In this document: positions 1 to 7,738 of the stretch, piece after piece
Layout of the letters: the number at the start of each line of letters is the position of its first letter
Position numbering within the stretch: the first letter of the stretch is position 1
NCBI GenBank assembly: GCA_002343445.1
Contig: DDSP01000068.1
Span: forward strand, 672 to 51,583
DNA length: 50,912 nt
DNA from: Chthonomonas sp. UBA2387
GTDB taxonomy: Bacteria > Armatimonadota > Fimbriimonadia > Fimbriimonadales > Fimbriimonadaceae
Direction: 5' to 3'
The notes under the pieces: generated by a model
What the model saw: only the letters and a program-made list of their open reading frames with translations
Told to the model about the DNA's origin: nothing
Databases searched by the model: none
Translations under genes and position numbers: made by a program

Positions 1-573
1 CACTGCATGTTCGAATGCCACCAGTTCGGTGACGTCTCGCAGTCGGGCAACACGGATGCTTGCCTTCTCTATCTGTTTCGGTTTCCTCATGCGCTTGCCT
101 CCATCTTGGTTCCACCAAGGAAGTCGTAAGCCTAGACTTAGTAGAACGCCAATCCCCAGAGTCACCACTACTTCGCCGAGCGCCGCAATGGTCGCCACCC
201 AGGGTACCCTCCCGAAGCTCATCGCAACGACGATGAGCCAAGGAACGCTCCATGATAGCCTGTTTACCCAAAGCCACCACAGAATCCTCCGGTTGCCCAG
301 GTTCAACTCGCGGATATTAAACGTGCGGATGCTCTTCCACGTGGCCTGCTGGCCAGCTTCTTTCAGCATCATCGCGATGGAGCCACAGAATAGCACTTCG
401 CCAAGTCCGAAAAGCGCGACTGCAACTGGCAGATCAATTCCATAGCGATCCTGAACCAGCTCTGCCACCTGCAAAGTGGACTTCCAGAACCAGCGCCATG
501 CATCTGTCACCAGCAGCAGTGTCAGTGCACAGCCTATCACCACAAGGATGAAGCGTGCTCGCCTGTGTTTCAC
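1..573 (-). CDS. Membrane protein of unknown function, truncated by the window edge
   Basis: The minus strand is open from about position 720 down to position 1 without a stop, so the 3' end lies outside the window. I place the start at GTG 573-571, because a GGAG motif (583-580) sits six bases upstream and the first residues are VKHRRARF followed at once by a hydrophobic helix. The 191 visible residues hold about four hydrophobic segments (near residues 8-24, 50-68, 105-122 and 125-145) and many Trp residues. The last visible part, after a basic linker (GGKRMRKPKQ), looks soluble. I recognise no family. An in-frame ATG at 672-670 would give a longer protein, but its extra N-terminus is Arg/Pro-rich and not convincing. 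Forward reading frames over the same bases look like shadows. Confidence 0.6.
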   Translation of the reverse strand, partial: MKHRRARFILVVIGCALTLLLVTDAWRWFWKSTLQVAELVQDRYGIDLPVAVALFGLGEVLFCGSIAMMLKEAGQQATWKSIRTFNIRELNLGNRRILWWLWVNRLSWSVPWLIVVAMSFGRVPWVATIAALGEVVVTLGIGVLLSLGLRLPWWNQDGGKRMRKPKQIEKASIRVARLRDVTELVAFEHAV

Positions 574-947
574 GGCTGGCTCCAACAAAGCTCGCGACGC
601 TGCGCGTTGTGCCGCGCATGGCCTTCCGCTTGTACTTCTGGGCCGGGCTGGCAGAGGAGTGCTACAGCCCATTGGGAGAGCGCTCCCCTCCACCGGTGAT
701 GGGCCTCTGCAATGTTCATGGGCGTGAACTCATCGAAGATGTCAGACATTGAGGTGTGCACGGCTGTTACGGACTTCCGTTCCTTGCAGTATGGCCTACC
801 TGAACTGGCACAGGCCCACGGCCTTCGCGATTGGTTGAAGGACTGAGGAGACAGCAACGTTAGGAGAATCCCAGGTTCGCTCTGTCCAAGGTGACGCAGT
901 GTCGGAAGAGCGATAGGATCGTGCTGCTAAAACGTCGCATGGATGGT
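574..947. other. Gene-poor gap with one doubtful small ORF
   Basis: About 370 bases lie between the left-edge membrane protein and the 3' end of the next gene. The only protein-like stretch I find is a plus-strand frame of 44 codons, ATG 712 to TGA 846, which ends in GLPELAQAHGLRDWLKD and has an internal ATG at 739. It has no convincing Shine-Dalgarno sequence and no recognisable domain. It may be a gene remnant or chance. No clear terminator or promoter was seen. Confidence 0.3.
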
Positions 948-2270
948 TCACTCCGGCTTCGCCGGCCAGAGCTTGATCAGGTCTTCCGCGCTCAGGTGAG
1001 AAGCGCCCAAGATCACGCGCCGCCCCAACGCCTCATGGGTCGCCATGCGATAGCCGTCGAATTCGGCCACCTGCCACGCCACCCCGTTCACCGAGACCGT
1101 GCGGAGCGGCTCCTTGGGCGCGAAGCCCTCGGGCCAGAAATCGGCTTTGTCGGGGTAAAGCTGGATCAGGGTCAGCGTTTCGCCCGTCTTGGGGTCGGCC
1201 CAATCGCTGCGCAACTTGGCGGATTCCCCATAAGAAACCGCCACCCGCGCCTCGATCCGCGCCCTTGCCTCTTCTGCCGTACGTCCAAAGCCCATATACA
1301 ACGTGCCATCGGCCAACAGAACAGGGCGTCCGTGGATCTCGTTCGAGACGATATCCCTGCCTGCGCCATCTGCGGTGGCATACCGCACCGCGAATGTCCC
1401 GTCCCCAATCCAAGGGGCGACGACCATAAGGGTGGGAGCGTAATTGGGGCCCTTGAGCGAGCAACGGATCGCGTCGCCCTCCACGCGAATGTCCACTTGC
1501 GTCCCCTCGGGCAATCCCGCCGTATCGAACGAGGCTGGGCCGGGACGGTACTTGGGGACCGTCCGCGTCACCGACTTCTCTTCGAGCGCCGAACCCAGAT
1601 AGCCTGGTCGCTCGGGAGTGGCGAGGAATTGGATCCACGCGCCATGCCACATCTTCGAATGGCGCACGGCGGCCCCCGTGTCGTCTGCGTAGCTGCTCTT
1701 CCGCTGCTCGAACATCCGCCAAAGCACGTCGGGCTGGAACGGGCCGCGCAGGATCGTCCGACCGGGGAACCCGAAATCGGCCAGCGTGGTCGCCGTGTCG
1801 CGCGATTCGATGCGCTCGGCCGTCCATGCGCGTTGGCCCCGAGTCTCGGCAAGGACCAGGCCGGTCTCGCGCTCGACCCACTGCGTCCACCCATCGCCTG
1901 CAAGGCGGTGGGCCGTACGCCCGAGGATGGTCCTGGTTTCGTTCGACCAAGTCTGCGGCTTGCCAATCTCCCTCTCGAAGGGCATCTGGAGGGCGTAGCG
2001 CGCCTCGTTCTCGATCCAAACGAAACGCCGTTCGCCTTGGCGCGCCTCGATCAGCGTCACGCCGGGGGCGTTGAGGTCTGCCGCGTCGCGGGCTTCGACC
2101 ACCAGATCGCCCGATTGAAGGCGGTAGGTCTGGATCGGCTTGCCCGCCTGGGTTCCGCTTCCGTACACCTCGAAGGTCCCGGACCTCTCGCCGGGAGCCT
2201 GGGCAGGGCTATACTCGAACGGCTGGATCGCCAGCAAGGCATACCCGATGAGTTGGACGACGACGCTCAT
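948..2270 (-). CDS. Secreted protein, possibly LolA/RseB-like fold
   Basis: This minus-strand gene encodes about 440 residues if it starts at ATG 2270 (AGGA nine bases upstream); ATG 2282 is the alternative. The N-terminus (MSVVVQLIGYALLAIQ) looks like a weak signal sequence with no basic residues. The central part has the rhythm of LolA/RseB-type sheets: a stretch about a protein surface, then WVERETGLVLAETRG, which resembles the RseB 'W-D-x-x-tgL-pL' pattern. The C-terminal part ends in a second small domain around NGVAWQVAEFDGYRMATHE. The fold assignment is an inference from sequence pattern only. If it holds, a lipoprotein-carrier or anti-sigma accessory role in the periplasm would be reasonable. 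Its 5' end overlaps that of the divergent FGE-domain gene. A long plus-strand frame over the same bases is a shadow. Confidence 0.6.
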   Translation of the reverse strand: MSVVVQLIGYALLAIQPFEYSPAQAPGERSGTFEVYGSGTQAGKPIQTYRLQSGDLVVEARDAADLNAPGVTLIEARQGERRFVWIENEARYALQMPFEREIGKPQTWSNETRTILGRTAHRLAGDGWTQWVERETGLVLAETRGQRAWTAERIESRDTATTLADFGFPGRTILRGPFQPDVLWRMFEQRKSSYADDTGAAVRHSKMWHGAWIQFLATPERPGYLGSALEEKSVTRTVPKYRPGPASFDTAGLPEGTQVDIRVEGDAIRCSLKGPNYAPTLMVVAPWIGDGTFAVRYATADGAGRDIVSNEIHGRPVLLADGTLYMGFGRTAEEARARIEARVAVSYGESAKLRSDWADPKTGETLTLIQLYPDKADFWPEGFAPKEPLRTVSVNGVAWQVAEFDGYRMATHEALGRRVILGASHLSAEDLIKLWPAKPE

Positions 2271-3024
2271 CTCGACATTCATCCTATCCCATTCCGCGCC
2301 CGTCAATGCGCCCGGCGATCCTTTCATCGAGAAGATTCCCGGCTCGCTGGTCGAGTTCAAGATGATCCCCGTGCCCGAGAGCACGGTCGAAATCGACGGC
2401 GTCAAGCATACGGTGAAGGGCATCGCGATGGGCCAGAGCGAAGTGCTGTGGGACCTCTACGACATCTTCACGTTCCGGCAGGACATGACCGCTGCCGAAC
2501 AAGCGCAGGGCGTGGACGCCAAGGCCCGACCCAGCAAGCCCTACGGCGCGATTGATCACGGGTTCGGACACGCGGGCATGCCCGCCATCTGCATCTCGCA
2601 CCACGGGGCGACCGAATTCTGCAAGTGGCTCTCGAAGAAGACGGGGAAGACCTACCGTTTGCCCACCGAGGCCGAGTGGATGGCCGCCGCCGCAGCGGGT
2701 CAGCCGATGCCGGCCAACCTCGACGAAGTCGCGTGGTTCTGGGACAACGCCGACGACAGCACCCACCCCGCAGGCAAGAAGAAGCCCAACGCCTGGGGCT
2801 TCGTGGACATGCTGGGCAACGTGGCCGAATGGGTGAACGTCTCGGAGACCGAGCGCGTGGTCAAGGGCGGATCGTGGAAGGAGAAGGCGCCCCGCGTCAA
2901 CTTCACCGACCGGATGAAGCAGACCCCCAAATGGCAAGAGCGCGACCCGCAGACGCCCAAGAGCCGCTGGTGGCTCAGCGACGCGCCGTTCGTGGGGTTC
3001 CGCGTCGTCTGCGAATTGTCGTAA
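2248..3024 (+). CDS. FGE-sulfatase (SUMF1/EgtB-type fold) domain protein, exported, probably non-catalytic
   Basis: The 258-residue product begins with a signal-like segment (MSWTTTLISTFILSHSAPVNA) and then carries one complete FGE-sulfatase domain. Visible family marks are the entry strand GSLVEFKMIPVPE, CKWLSKKTGKTYRLPTEAEW in the middle, WGFVDMLGNVAEW, VVKGGSW, and the closing FVGFRVV. True formylglycine-generating enzymes use a Cys pair in the region between the GGSW motif and the closing GFR strand. Here that region (roughly residues 212-252) contains no Cys, so oxidation of sulfatase cysteine is unlikely and a binding or structural role is more probable. I chose ATG 2248 because the domain already begins upstream of the next Met. 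An AAGG lies about eight bases upstream. It is followed after 37 bases by a pseudopilin-like gene in the same direction. Confidence 0.85.
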   Translation: MSWTTTLISTFILSHSAPVNAPGDPFIEKIPGSLVEFKMIPVPESTVEIDGVKHTVKGIAMGQSEVLWDLYDIFTFRQDMTAAEQAQGVDAKARPSKPYGAIDHGFGHAGMPAICISHHGATEFCKWLSKKTGKTYRLPTEAEWMAAAAAGQPMPANLDEVAWFWDNADDSTHPAGKKKPNAWGFVDMLGNVAEWVNVSETERVVKGGSWKEKAPRVNFTDRMKQTPKWQERDPQTPKSRWWLSDAPFVGFRVVCELS

Positions 3025-3061
3025 CGCGAGGACCCATTCTCGCGTCCCACGGGTAAGAGCC

Positions 3062-3886
3062 ATGTTGACGAAAGTGATCGGAACGGCGGGCGTGGTCGCC
3101 GTGGCAGGGGTGTTGTTCAGCGCGGGCTCGCTGCAAAGCGACCGATCGGGCGAGAATGCGTTGCGGCTGCTGGAACTGGGCCGCGCCATCAAGTTGTACG
3201 CGAACGACTACGACGGGCTGATGCCCCTTGCCCAAGTGCATACGGGCAAGACGTGGACGTGGAACCGCCTGCACGACCTTCCCGAGACACGCACGGTCGG
3301 CGAGAGTCCGCACTTCAGCTACTGGGCGAACGCCCTCCGTCCCTATGGGGACGTCCGCTGGGCATTGGCCATCGACGGGGCGACCAGCGAACGCATGGGA
3401 ACGACCGAGCCCGTCAGCGATCTGCGGGGCGGCTGGACCTACAACGGGTTGCTGCACGCGTTCGCCGCGAGCCAAGTCGCCGTGCCGGACCGATTGCCCC
3501 TGCTTTGGATGGGCTACGGCAAGATCAACTTCGAGGCCAAATCGGGCGCGAACCCGGTGTTGAGCTGCATGATGCCGGTGCCCGAGTGCGCGTTCAGCGA
3601 GAAGGGTCCGCAAGGGATGCCCGGGATGGGCGGTGCGCTGATGGTGATGCGGCACGAACCCAACCTCGACGACGAAGGTGCGCCGTTCCTCTCGGTGGAC
3701 CTGGTGCTGACGCATCTGGTGCTCGGCGGCAACGTGGACGAGGAGGGCAAGGTCCGGCACCGGAACAGCGACCCGTACGCCCAGTACTCGGGCGGCAAGC
3801 CGATGACGTACTGGACCTGCGGCGAGTCGGCGCGGTACCCGTGCTTCTTCAGTCCGAGCAACGACTTCAGGTCCGATCTGCCGTAA
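3062..3886 (+). CDS. Pseudopilin-like exported protein lacking the prepilin motif
   Basis: The 274-residue product starts with a hydrophobic N-terminal helix (MLTKVIGTAGVVAVAGVLFSAG) and then LRLLELGRAIKLYANDYDGLMP. That segment closely resembles the region just after the N-terminal helix of DUF1559/GspG-like pseudopilins of this kind of bacterium, which usually reads 'NLKQIGLAxxLYAxDYDxxxP'. The classic cleavage site (G followed by FTLIE) is absent, so it would be exported or anchored by an ordinary signal rather than processed by the prepilin peptidase encoded next door. The rest has many Gly/Pro/Met (GPQGMPGMGGALMVM) and late Cys residues. The function is unknown; the location beside the peptidase and pseudopilin genes suggests a link to the same apparatus (inference). 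Confidence 0.6.
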   Translation: MLTKVIGTAGVVAVAGVLFSAGSLQSDRSGENALRLLELGRAIKLYANDYDGLMPLAQVHTGKTWTWNRLHDLPETRTVGESPHFSYWANALRPYGDVRWALAIDGATSERMGTTEPVSDLRGGWTYNGLLHAFAASQVAVPDRLPLLWMGYGKINFEAKSGANPVLSCMMPVPECAFSEKGPQGMPGMGGALMVMRHEPNLDDEGAPFLSVDLVLTHLVLGGNVDEEGKVRHRNSDPYAQYSGGKPMTYWTCGESARYPCFFSPSNDFRSDLP

Positions 3887-3914
3887 TCAGACGGCTGTTC
3901 CGCGCCCCTTGGAT

Positions 3915-4958
3915 ATGCCAAGATGGGCGCGCGCGACTAACGTGACGCTTCCCGACTGGTTCTGGGTGGTCGGCTTCGTCTTCGGAGCCGTCATCGGCAG
4001 CTTTTTGAACGTGGTGATCTACCGGGTCCCGCGCGGCAAGTCGCTTTGGAACCCCTCGAAGAGCTTCTGCCCGAAGTGTTCGCACGACCTCGGCCCGGCC
4101 GACCTCTTCCCCCTGCTGAGCTATGCGGTCCAAGGCGGCAAGTGCCGCTACTGCAAGGCCGTCGTGCCCATCCGGTACTTCTTCGTCGAGCTGCTGAACG
4201 CCTCGCTGTGTGCGTACGTGTTTCACCTGCACCTCATTCAGGACTGGAACCCCGGCAAAGCGGTCGCCCATGCCTTGGCGTGCTCGACGCTGGTCGCGAT
4301 CATCTATATCGACTGGGAGCTTTACATCATCCCCGACCAGATCAACGCGTTCCTGCTGTTCGTTGGGTTGGGCTACAACGCCTGGCTGTTCAGCGAGGGG
4401 CGGGCCGAGGCCGTAACGTGGGGCATGCCGAGTGCGCTGGCTGGCTGGATCGTGGGCGTGGTCGCGATCTGGGCCGTGGCGCTCATGGGTCTGCTGCTGT
4501 TCAAGAGGGATTCCATGGGTCACGGCGACATCAAAATGGCGCGCGGCATCGGGGCCGTGCTGTTCCCGGGGATGGCGTTGGGCAGTTTCGGCCTGGCCGT
4601 GGTCGCCGGGGCCGTGATCGGTGCCGTGCAGGTGGCCGTCCGCCGCCCGCAGCCTTCGTCAGAGACCGTGGCCGAGGGACCCGAGCCGGAGCCGGAGAGC
4701 CTGGCTTCGTTGGTCAAATGCGGGATCGGTTACCTTCTGTGCTTCGATGTCATCGGATTGTTCGCGCCGAAATTCTACGAGCGGTACTTCGGCGAAAATC
4801 CGTACTCGGTCGAAGAGGCGCTGGAAGACCCGGACGTGGAACGAACGATGATTCCGTTCGGTCCATATCTTGCGGTTGGAGCCATTGCGGCCGCGCTCTT
4901 CGAGGCACCGGTCCGAGGGGCTTGGGACGCCTACGTCGAATATGCGACGAAGCGCTGA
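3915..4958 (+). CDS. pilD: Prepilin peptidase (A24 family, PilD/GspO-like)
   Basis: This inner-membrane aspartic protease cleaves, and usually N-methylates, prepilins and pseudopilins. The 347-residue product has the N-terminal signature GSFLNVVIYRVPRG, two CxxC pairs of the cytoplasmic zinc-binding loop (CPKC and CRYC), and both catalytic aspartates: one in IDWELYIIPD near residue 134 and one in GHGDIKM near residue 204. The closing motif IPFGPYLAVGA is present, but it is separated from GHGD by an unusually long segment that includes an acidic Glu/Pro stretch and another hydrophobic part. TTG 3909, ATG 3915 and GTG 3942 are all possible starts and none has a clear Shine-Dalgarno sequence; I took ATG. 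It lies just upstream of the pseudopilin cassette that supplies its likely substrates. Confidence 0.93.
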   Translation: MPRWARATNVTLPDWFWVVGFVFGAVIGSFLNVVIYRVPRGKSLWNPSKSFCPKCSHDLGPADLFPLLSYAVQGGKCRYCKAVVPIRYFFVELLNASLCAYVFHLHLIQDWNPGKAVAHALACSTLVAIIYIDWELYIIPDQINAFLLFVGLGYNAWLFSEGRAEAVTWGMPSALAGWIVGVVAIWAVALMGLLLFKRDSMGHGDIKMARGIGAVLFPGMALGSFGLAVVAGAVIGAVQVAVRRPQPSSETVAEGPEPEPESLASLVKCGIGYLLCFDVIGLFAPKFYERYFGENPYSVEEALEDPDVERTMIPFGPYLAVGAIAAALFEAPVRGAWDAYVEYATKR

Positions 4959-5032
4959 CTTTTTGAGGAACATCCGTGATTGTGCCTGTGTCAAAGAATC
5001 TTAGGGTGGTTATGCGGTCGAAGGATACGCAC

Positions 5033-5875
5033 ATGCGAACGAAGCGAGCGGGCTTCACACTGATCGAGTTGCTGGTCGTGATTGCGATCATCGCCATTTT
5101 GGCGGCGATCACGTTCCCTGTCATGGCGCGAGCCAAGGACGGGGCGTACAAGAGCGGCGACTTGTCGAACATGAATTCGATTCGGACGGCCTTGCAGCTG
5201 TACCGCGAGGATCAGGGCGGGTTCCCCCCGGCCTTGCTCGGGTACGCCACGCTGTACGAATCCGGTCCCAACATGGGGGCCGTGGTCCCTGCCGACAAGG
5301 CGGCGGGCTATCTCTATCCGAAGCGGATCCAATCGGTGGCCACCCTCAAGCCCGCCTACAACCGCGATCCCATGGACGGCTTCATCGTCGCCGTTTGGCC
5401 CGAGCCGGACCCCCGACCCGTGGGCAGCGCACCGCTCTTCGACCTCAACGGCGACGGCGCGATCGACGCGAACGACGACCCGCTCGGCGCGCGTCAGGCG
5501 TATGGGCCCGGGAGCGGCTTCGTTTCGGAACGCGGTCTCGGCGTCACCTCCGACCCCGATCTTGCGGCGAAGTACTACGCCGTGAGCGGTTACGACGTGG
5601 GCGAGGAGCGCATCGGCAACACGGTGCGCCGCACGTTGCGCTACAACCTTTTCTGGACCAACTGGGGCCTGGCGTCCGGCAACGGCATGGACGATCCCCG
5701 TCAGCTCGGCTACTCCGATCCGCCCGACGACACCGTGATCACGTGGAACTCGATGTTCCGCGATCCCGGCAGTCTGCAGGGGAAGAAGCAGGACCTGGTT
5801 CTGTTCCTCGGCGGATCCGCGCGCACCTACGACTCACTCTCGCTCGCCGAACGGTCTTGGCGGGTGCTTCCGTAA
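5033..5875 (+). CDS. Type II/IV pseudopilin (GspG/PilA-like)
   Basis: The 280-residue product begins MRTKRAG, then FTLIELLVVIAIIAILAA, a textbook class III signal: short basic leader, Gly at -1, Phe at +1 and Glu at +5. The helix continues into SDLSNMNSIRTALQLYREDQGGFPPA-type sequence, the usual start of the pseudopilin globular head (quoted from two adjoining stretches). A later DLNGDGAIDANDDP segment looks like an acidic, Ca-binding-type loop. I chose ATG 5033 because AAGGA lies seven bases upstream; ATG 5012 and 4976 are in frame but would lengthen the leader unusually. It is the most conventional pilin-like protein in the window and probably the main structural or initiating pseudopilin. 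The next gene starts only three bases after its stop. Confidence 0.92.
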   Translation: MRTKRAGFTLIELLVVIAIIAILAAITFPVMARAKDGAYKSGDLSNMNSIRTALQLYREDQGGFPPALLGYATLYESGPNMGAVVPADKAAGYLYPKRIQSVATLKPAYNRDPMDGFIVAVWPEPDPRPVGSAPLFDLNGDGAIDANDDPLGARQAYGPGSGFVSERGLGVTSDPDLAAKYYAVSGYDVGEERIGNTVRRTLRYNLFWTNWGLASGNGMDDPRQLGYSDPPDDTVITWNSMFRDPGSLQGKKQDLVLFLGGSARTYDSLSLAERSWRVLP

Positions 5876-5878
5876 CCC

Positions 5879-7738
5879 TTGGACGGACTCTTGAAGCAGT
5901 TTGAACCGATCCCGATCTGCGGCCCGACGCGCTACGCGCGCGGGCGACGGCGCCAGGGCACTTCGCTGGTCGAAGTGCTGGTGGTGATCGTGATCTTCCT
6001 GGTGGGCATCCTCGCCGTGGCGCAGGTGTTCCCGGGCGGCTTCCGCGTGCTGAACCAAAGCCGCGACACCGCTTTGGCGAACCAACTGGCGCAAGCCGAG
6101 CGGGACCGACTGCTCGCTCAGGGCGATTCGATTCCCGGTGACGTGGTCGTGGCCCGCTACCAGGTCCGCGACGTGCCGGTCATCGAGGCCGACACGACGG
6201 TCCGCGTGCAGGATTACGGGATCCTCGCCGGCGCGATCGCCCGAAATGGCTTGGCCATCGGTCCCAACAAGATGTGGACGGCGGTTTCCGGACCCAACCT
6301 CGCCCGCCGCATCGTGGGCGAACGCGCGCCGCTCCGCGCACCCCGGCCCACCCCCGCCGGCTACGGCATCCCGGTGCAACTGCTCTTCGGCCCGCTCGAC
6401 CCCGACGGCCGCGTCACCCTCGGCGTCGGCGAACTCAAGCGCATCCTCGGTCGGCCCGACGACGTGATCGCCACCGATCCCAACGCGCGGCTCCTGCTGT
6501 CGCGACCCCATTTCTTCGCCGATCGCACCAAGCTGTACATCCCGCGTCGCGGCACGGCACGCATGTACGAGGTGCGGCTCGGGTTCGTGGGCGACGACGG
6601 GCGCAGCGTGGTCGGCGCGGCGTTCGAGGTCCCGGCGGGAACGGGCTACGAAGAGGTGCCCTACTCGCGTTTCGGGCCCAGCGGCGCCGTGGAAGCCACC
6701 CCTCGAACGGTCCAAGTCGCCATCGGCTTCACGCAACTGCCGTATGGCACGCCGTTCGGCCTCAACCCGTACGAGTTCGTCGTGAGCGATCCCCTGTCGG
6801 GTCGGTTGCTCGTCAATCCGTTTCTTTATGAGGAAGCGACCGCAGAATCCGACGCGCCGATGCTTTCTCTGGGCTACGACGTGCTCGACTGGCGCATCAT
6901 CCGCGACGACTTTCGCGTCGCCGATCAAGTGTCTTCGCGCCAGAAGCTGGCCATGCGAAACCTCAAGGTGCTGGGCAACGCGGGCGTGGACGGGCTTCCG
7001 TACGCGGGCCTCGGGTTCAACGTGCCTCGACCGAGCGCCGGCCCCGGACCCACCGATTTCGCCCTGATCGACCTCGAATCCGGGGGCGTCGTCCTTTCCG
7101 ATTCGTACCGAGTGGACAAGTCGGCGGGCGTCGTCACGTTCACCGACGTCGCGGCCAGCACGCCCGGCCTTCAGGCCAACGTGTCGCTCAACGGCACGGA
7201 GCGCGTGATGGACATCGGCGGCAGACGCGTCCGCGCGCTGTATCAGGCCGTGGGCGAGTGGGCGGTGCACTTCGAGAAGGCTTCGAACGGCTACCAGCGC
7301 ACCGACGGGCGGCCCGGTCTGGGCGAGTTCCGCGTCGGCGACGACACGTTCGGACGCCCCACGCGCCTGTACTTCGCCCGCTCCGAAGTGGGCAAGACGG
7401 TGTTCATCGGCGACCAGATCATGGTGGAAACGGCGACGGGCGGCTTGAAAGGCATCGGTCCGGCGAGTTTCGTCATCCGCGCATCGGCAGCCGACGTGTT
7501 GCCCTACATCGATGTGACGGAAGTCGAGCCCGACGCAGTGCGGATCGACGCCTCCGACACCTTCGGCGATCTGGCCAAGGGTCTCGGCGGCGGCTCGTTG
7601 CGGGTGCTGGTCAGCCGCAACCCCGAGTCCTTCAGCCTCGGAGACAGTCCGACCGAGAACTTGCGCGGCTATGAACGCTGGGCGCGCAACTGGCGCAAGA
7701 CGGCGTCCGACAGCTTTGTGGGAGGCGCAACCCGATGA
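5879..7738 (+). CDS. Oversized minor pseudopilin (PilV/GspI-like position)
   Basis: The product is 619 residues if TTG 5879 is the start; the typical PilV or GspI protein is well under 200. A 27-residue leader with several Arg residues ends in RRRQG, followed by TSLVEVLVVIVIFLVGILAV, which keeps Glu at +5 and a hydrophobic N-terminal helix, so processing by the nearby prepilin peptidase is expected. The rest is a large beta-rich, Gly/Pro-rich head without a domain I recognise. The gene follows the first pseudopilin by three bases and overlaps the next gene by four (ATGA), so translation is probably coupled. TTG 5891 could also serve as start. The family of the N-terminus is clear; the role as a pilus-tip subunit is inferred from order. 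Confidence 0.82.
   Translation: MDGLLKQFEPIPICGPTRYARGRRRQGTSLVEVLVVIVIFLVGILAVAQVFPGGFRVLNQSRDTALANQLAQAERDRLLAQGDSIPGDVVVARYQVRDVPVIEADTTVRVQDYGILAGAIARNGLAIGPNKMWTAVSGPNLARRIVGERAPLRAPRPTPAGYGIPVQLLFGPLDPDGRVTLGVGELKRILGRPDDVIATDPNARLLLSRPHFFADRTKLYIPRRGTARMYEVRLGFVGDDGRSVVGAAFEVPAGTGYEEVPYSRFGPSGAVEATPRTVQVAIGFTQLPYGTPFGLNPYEFVVSDPLSGRLLVNPFLYEEATAESDAPMLSLGYDVLDWRIIRDDFRVADQVSSRQKLAMRNLKVLGNAGVDGLPYAGLGFNVPRPSAGPGPTDFALIDLESGGVVLSDSYRVDKSAGVVTFTDVAASTPGLQANVSLNGTERVMDIGGRRVRALYQAVGEWAVHFEKASNGYQRTDGRPGLGEFRVGDDTFGRPTRLYFARSEVGKTVFIGDQIMVETATGGLKGIGPASFVIRASAADVLPYIDVTEVEPDAVRIDASDTFGDLAKGLGGGSLRVLVSRNPESFSLGDSPTENLRGYERWARNWRKTASDSFVGGATR

Noticed and set aside
29..445. Plus-strand frame of 138 codons at the left edge
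   Set aside because: The minus strand carries a convincing membrane protein with a GGAG-preceded start across the same bases.
891..2555. Plus-strand frame of 554 codons opposite the secreted protein
   Set aside because: Its translation is Arg/Pro-rich without structure, and it overlaps both the minus-strand gene and the FGE-domain gene.
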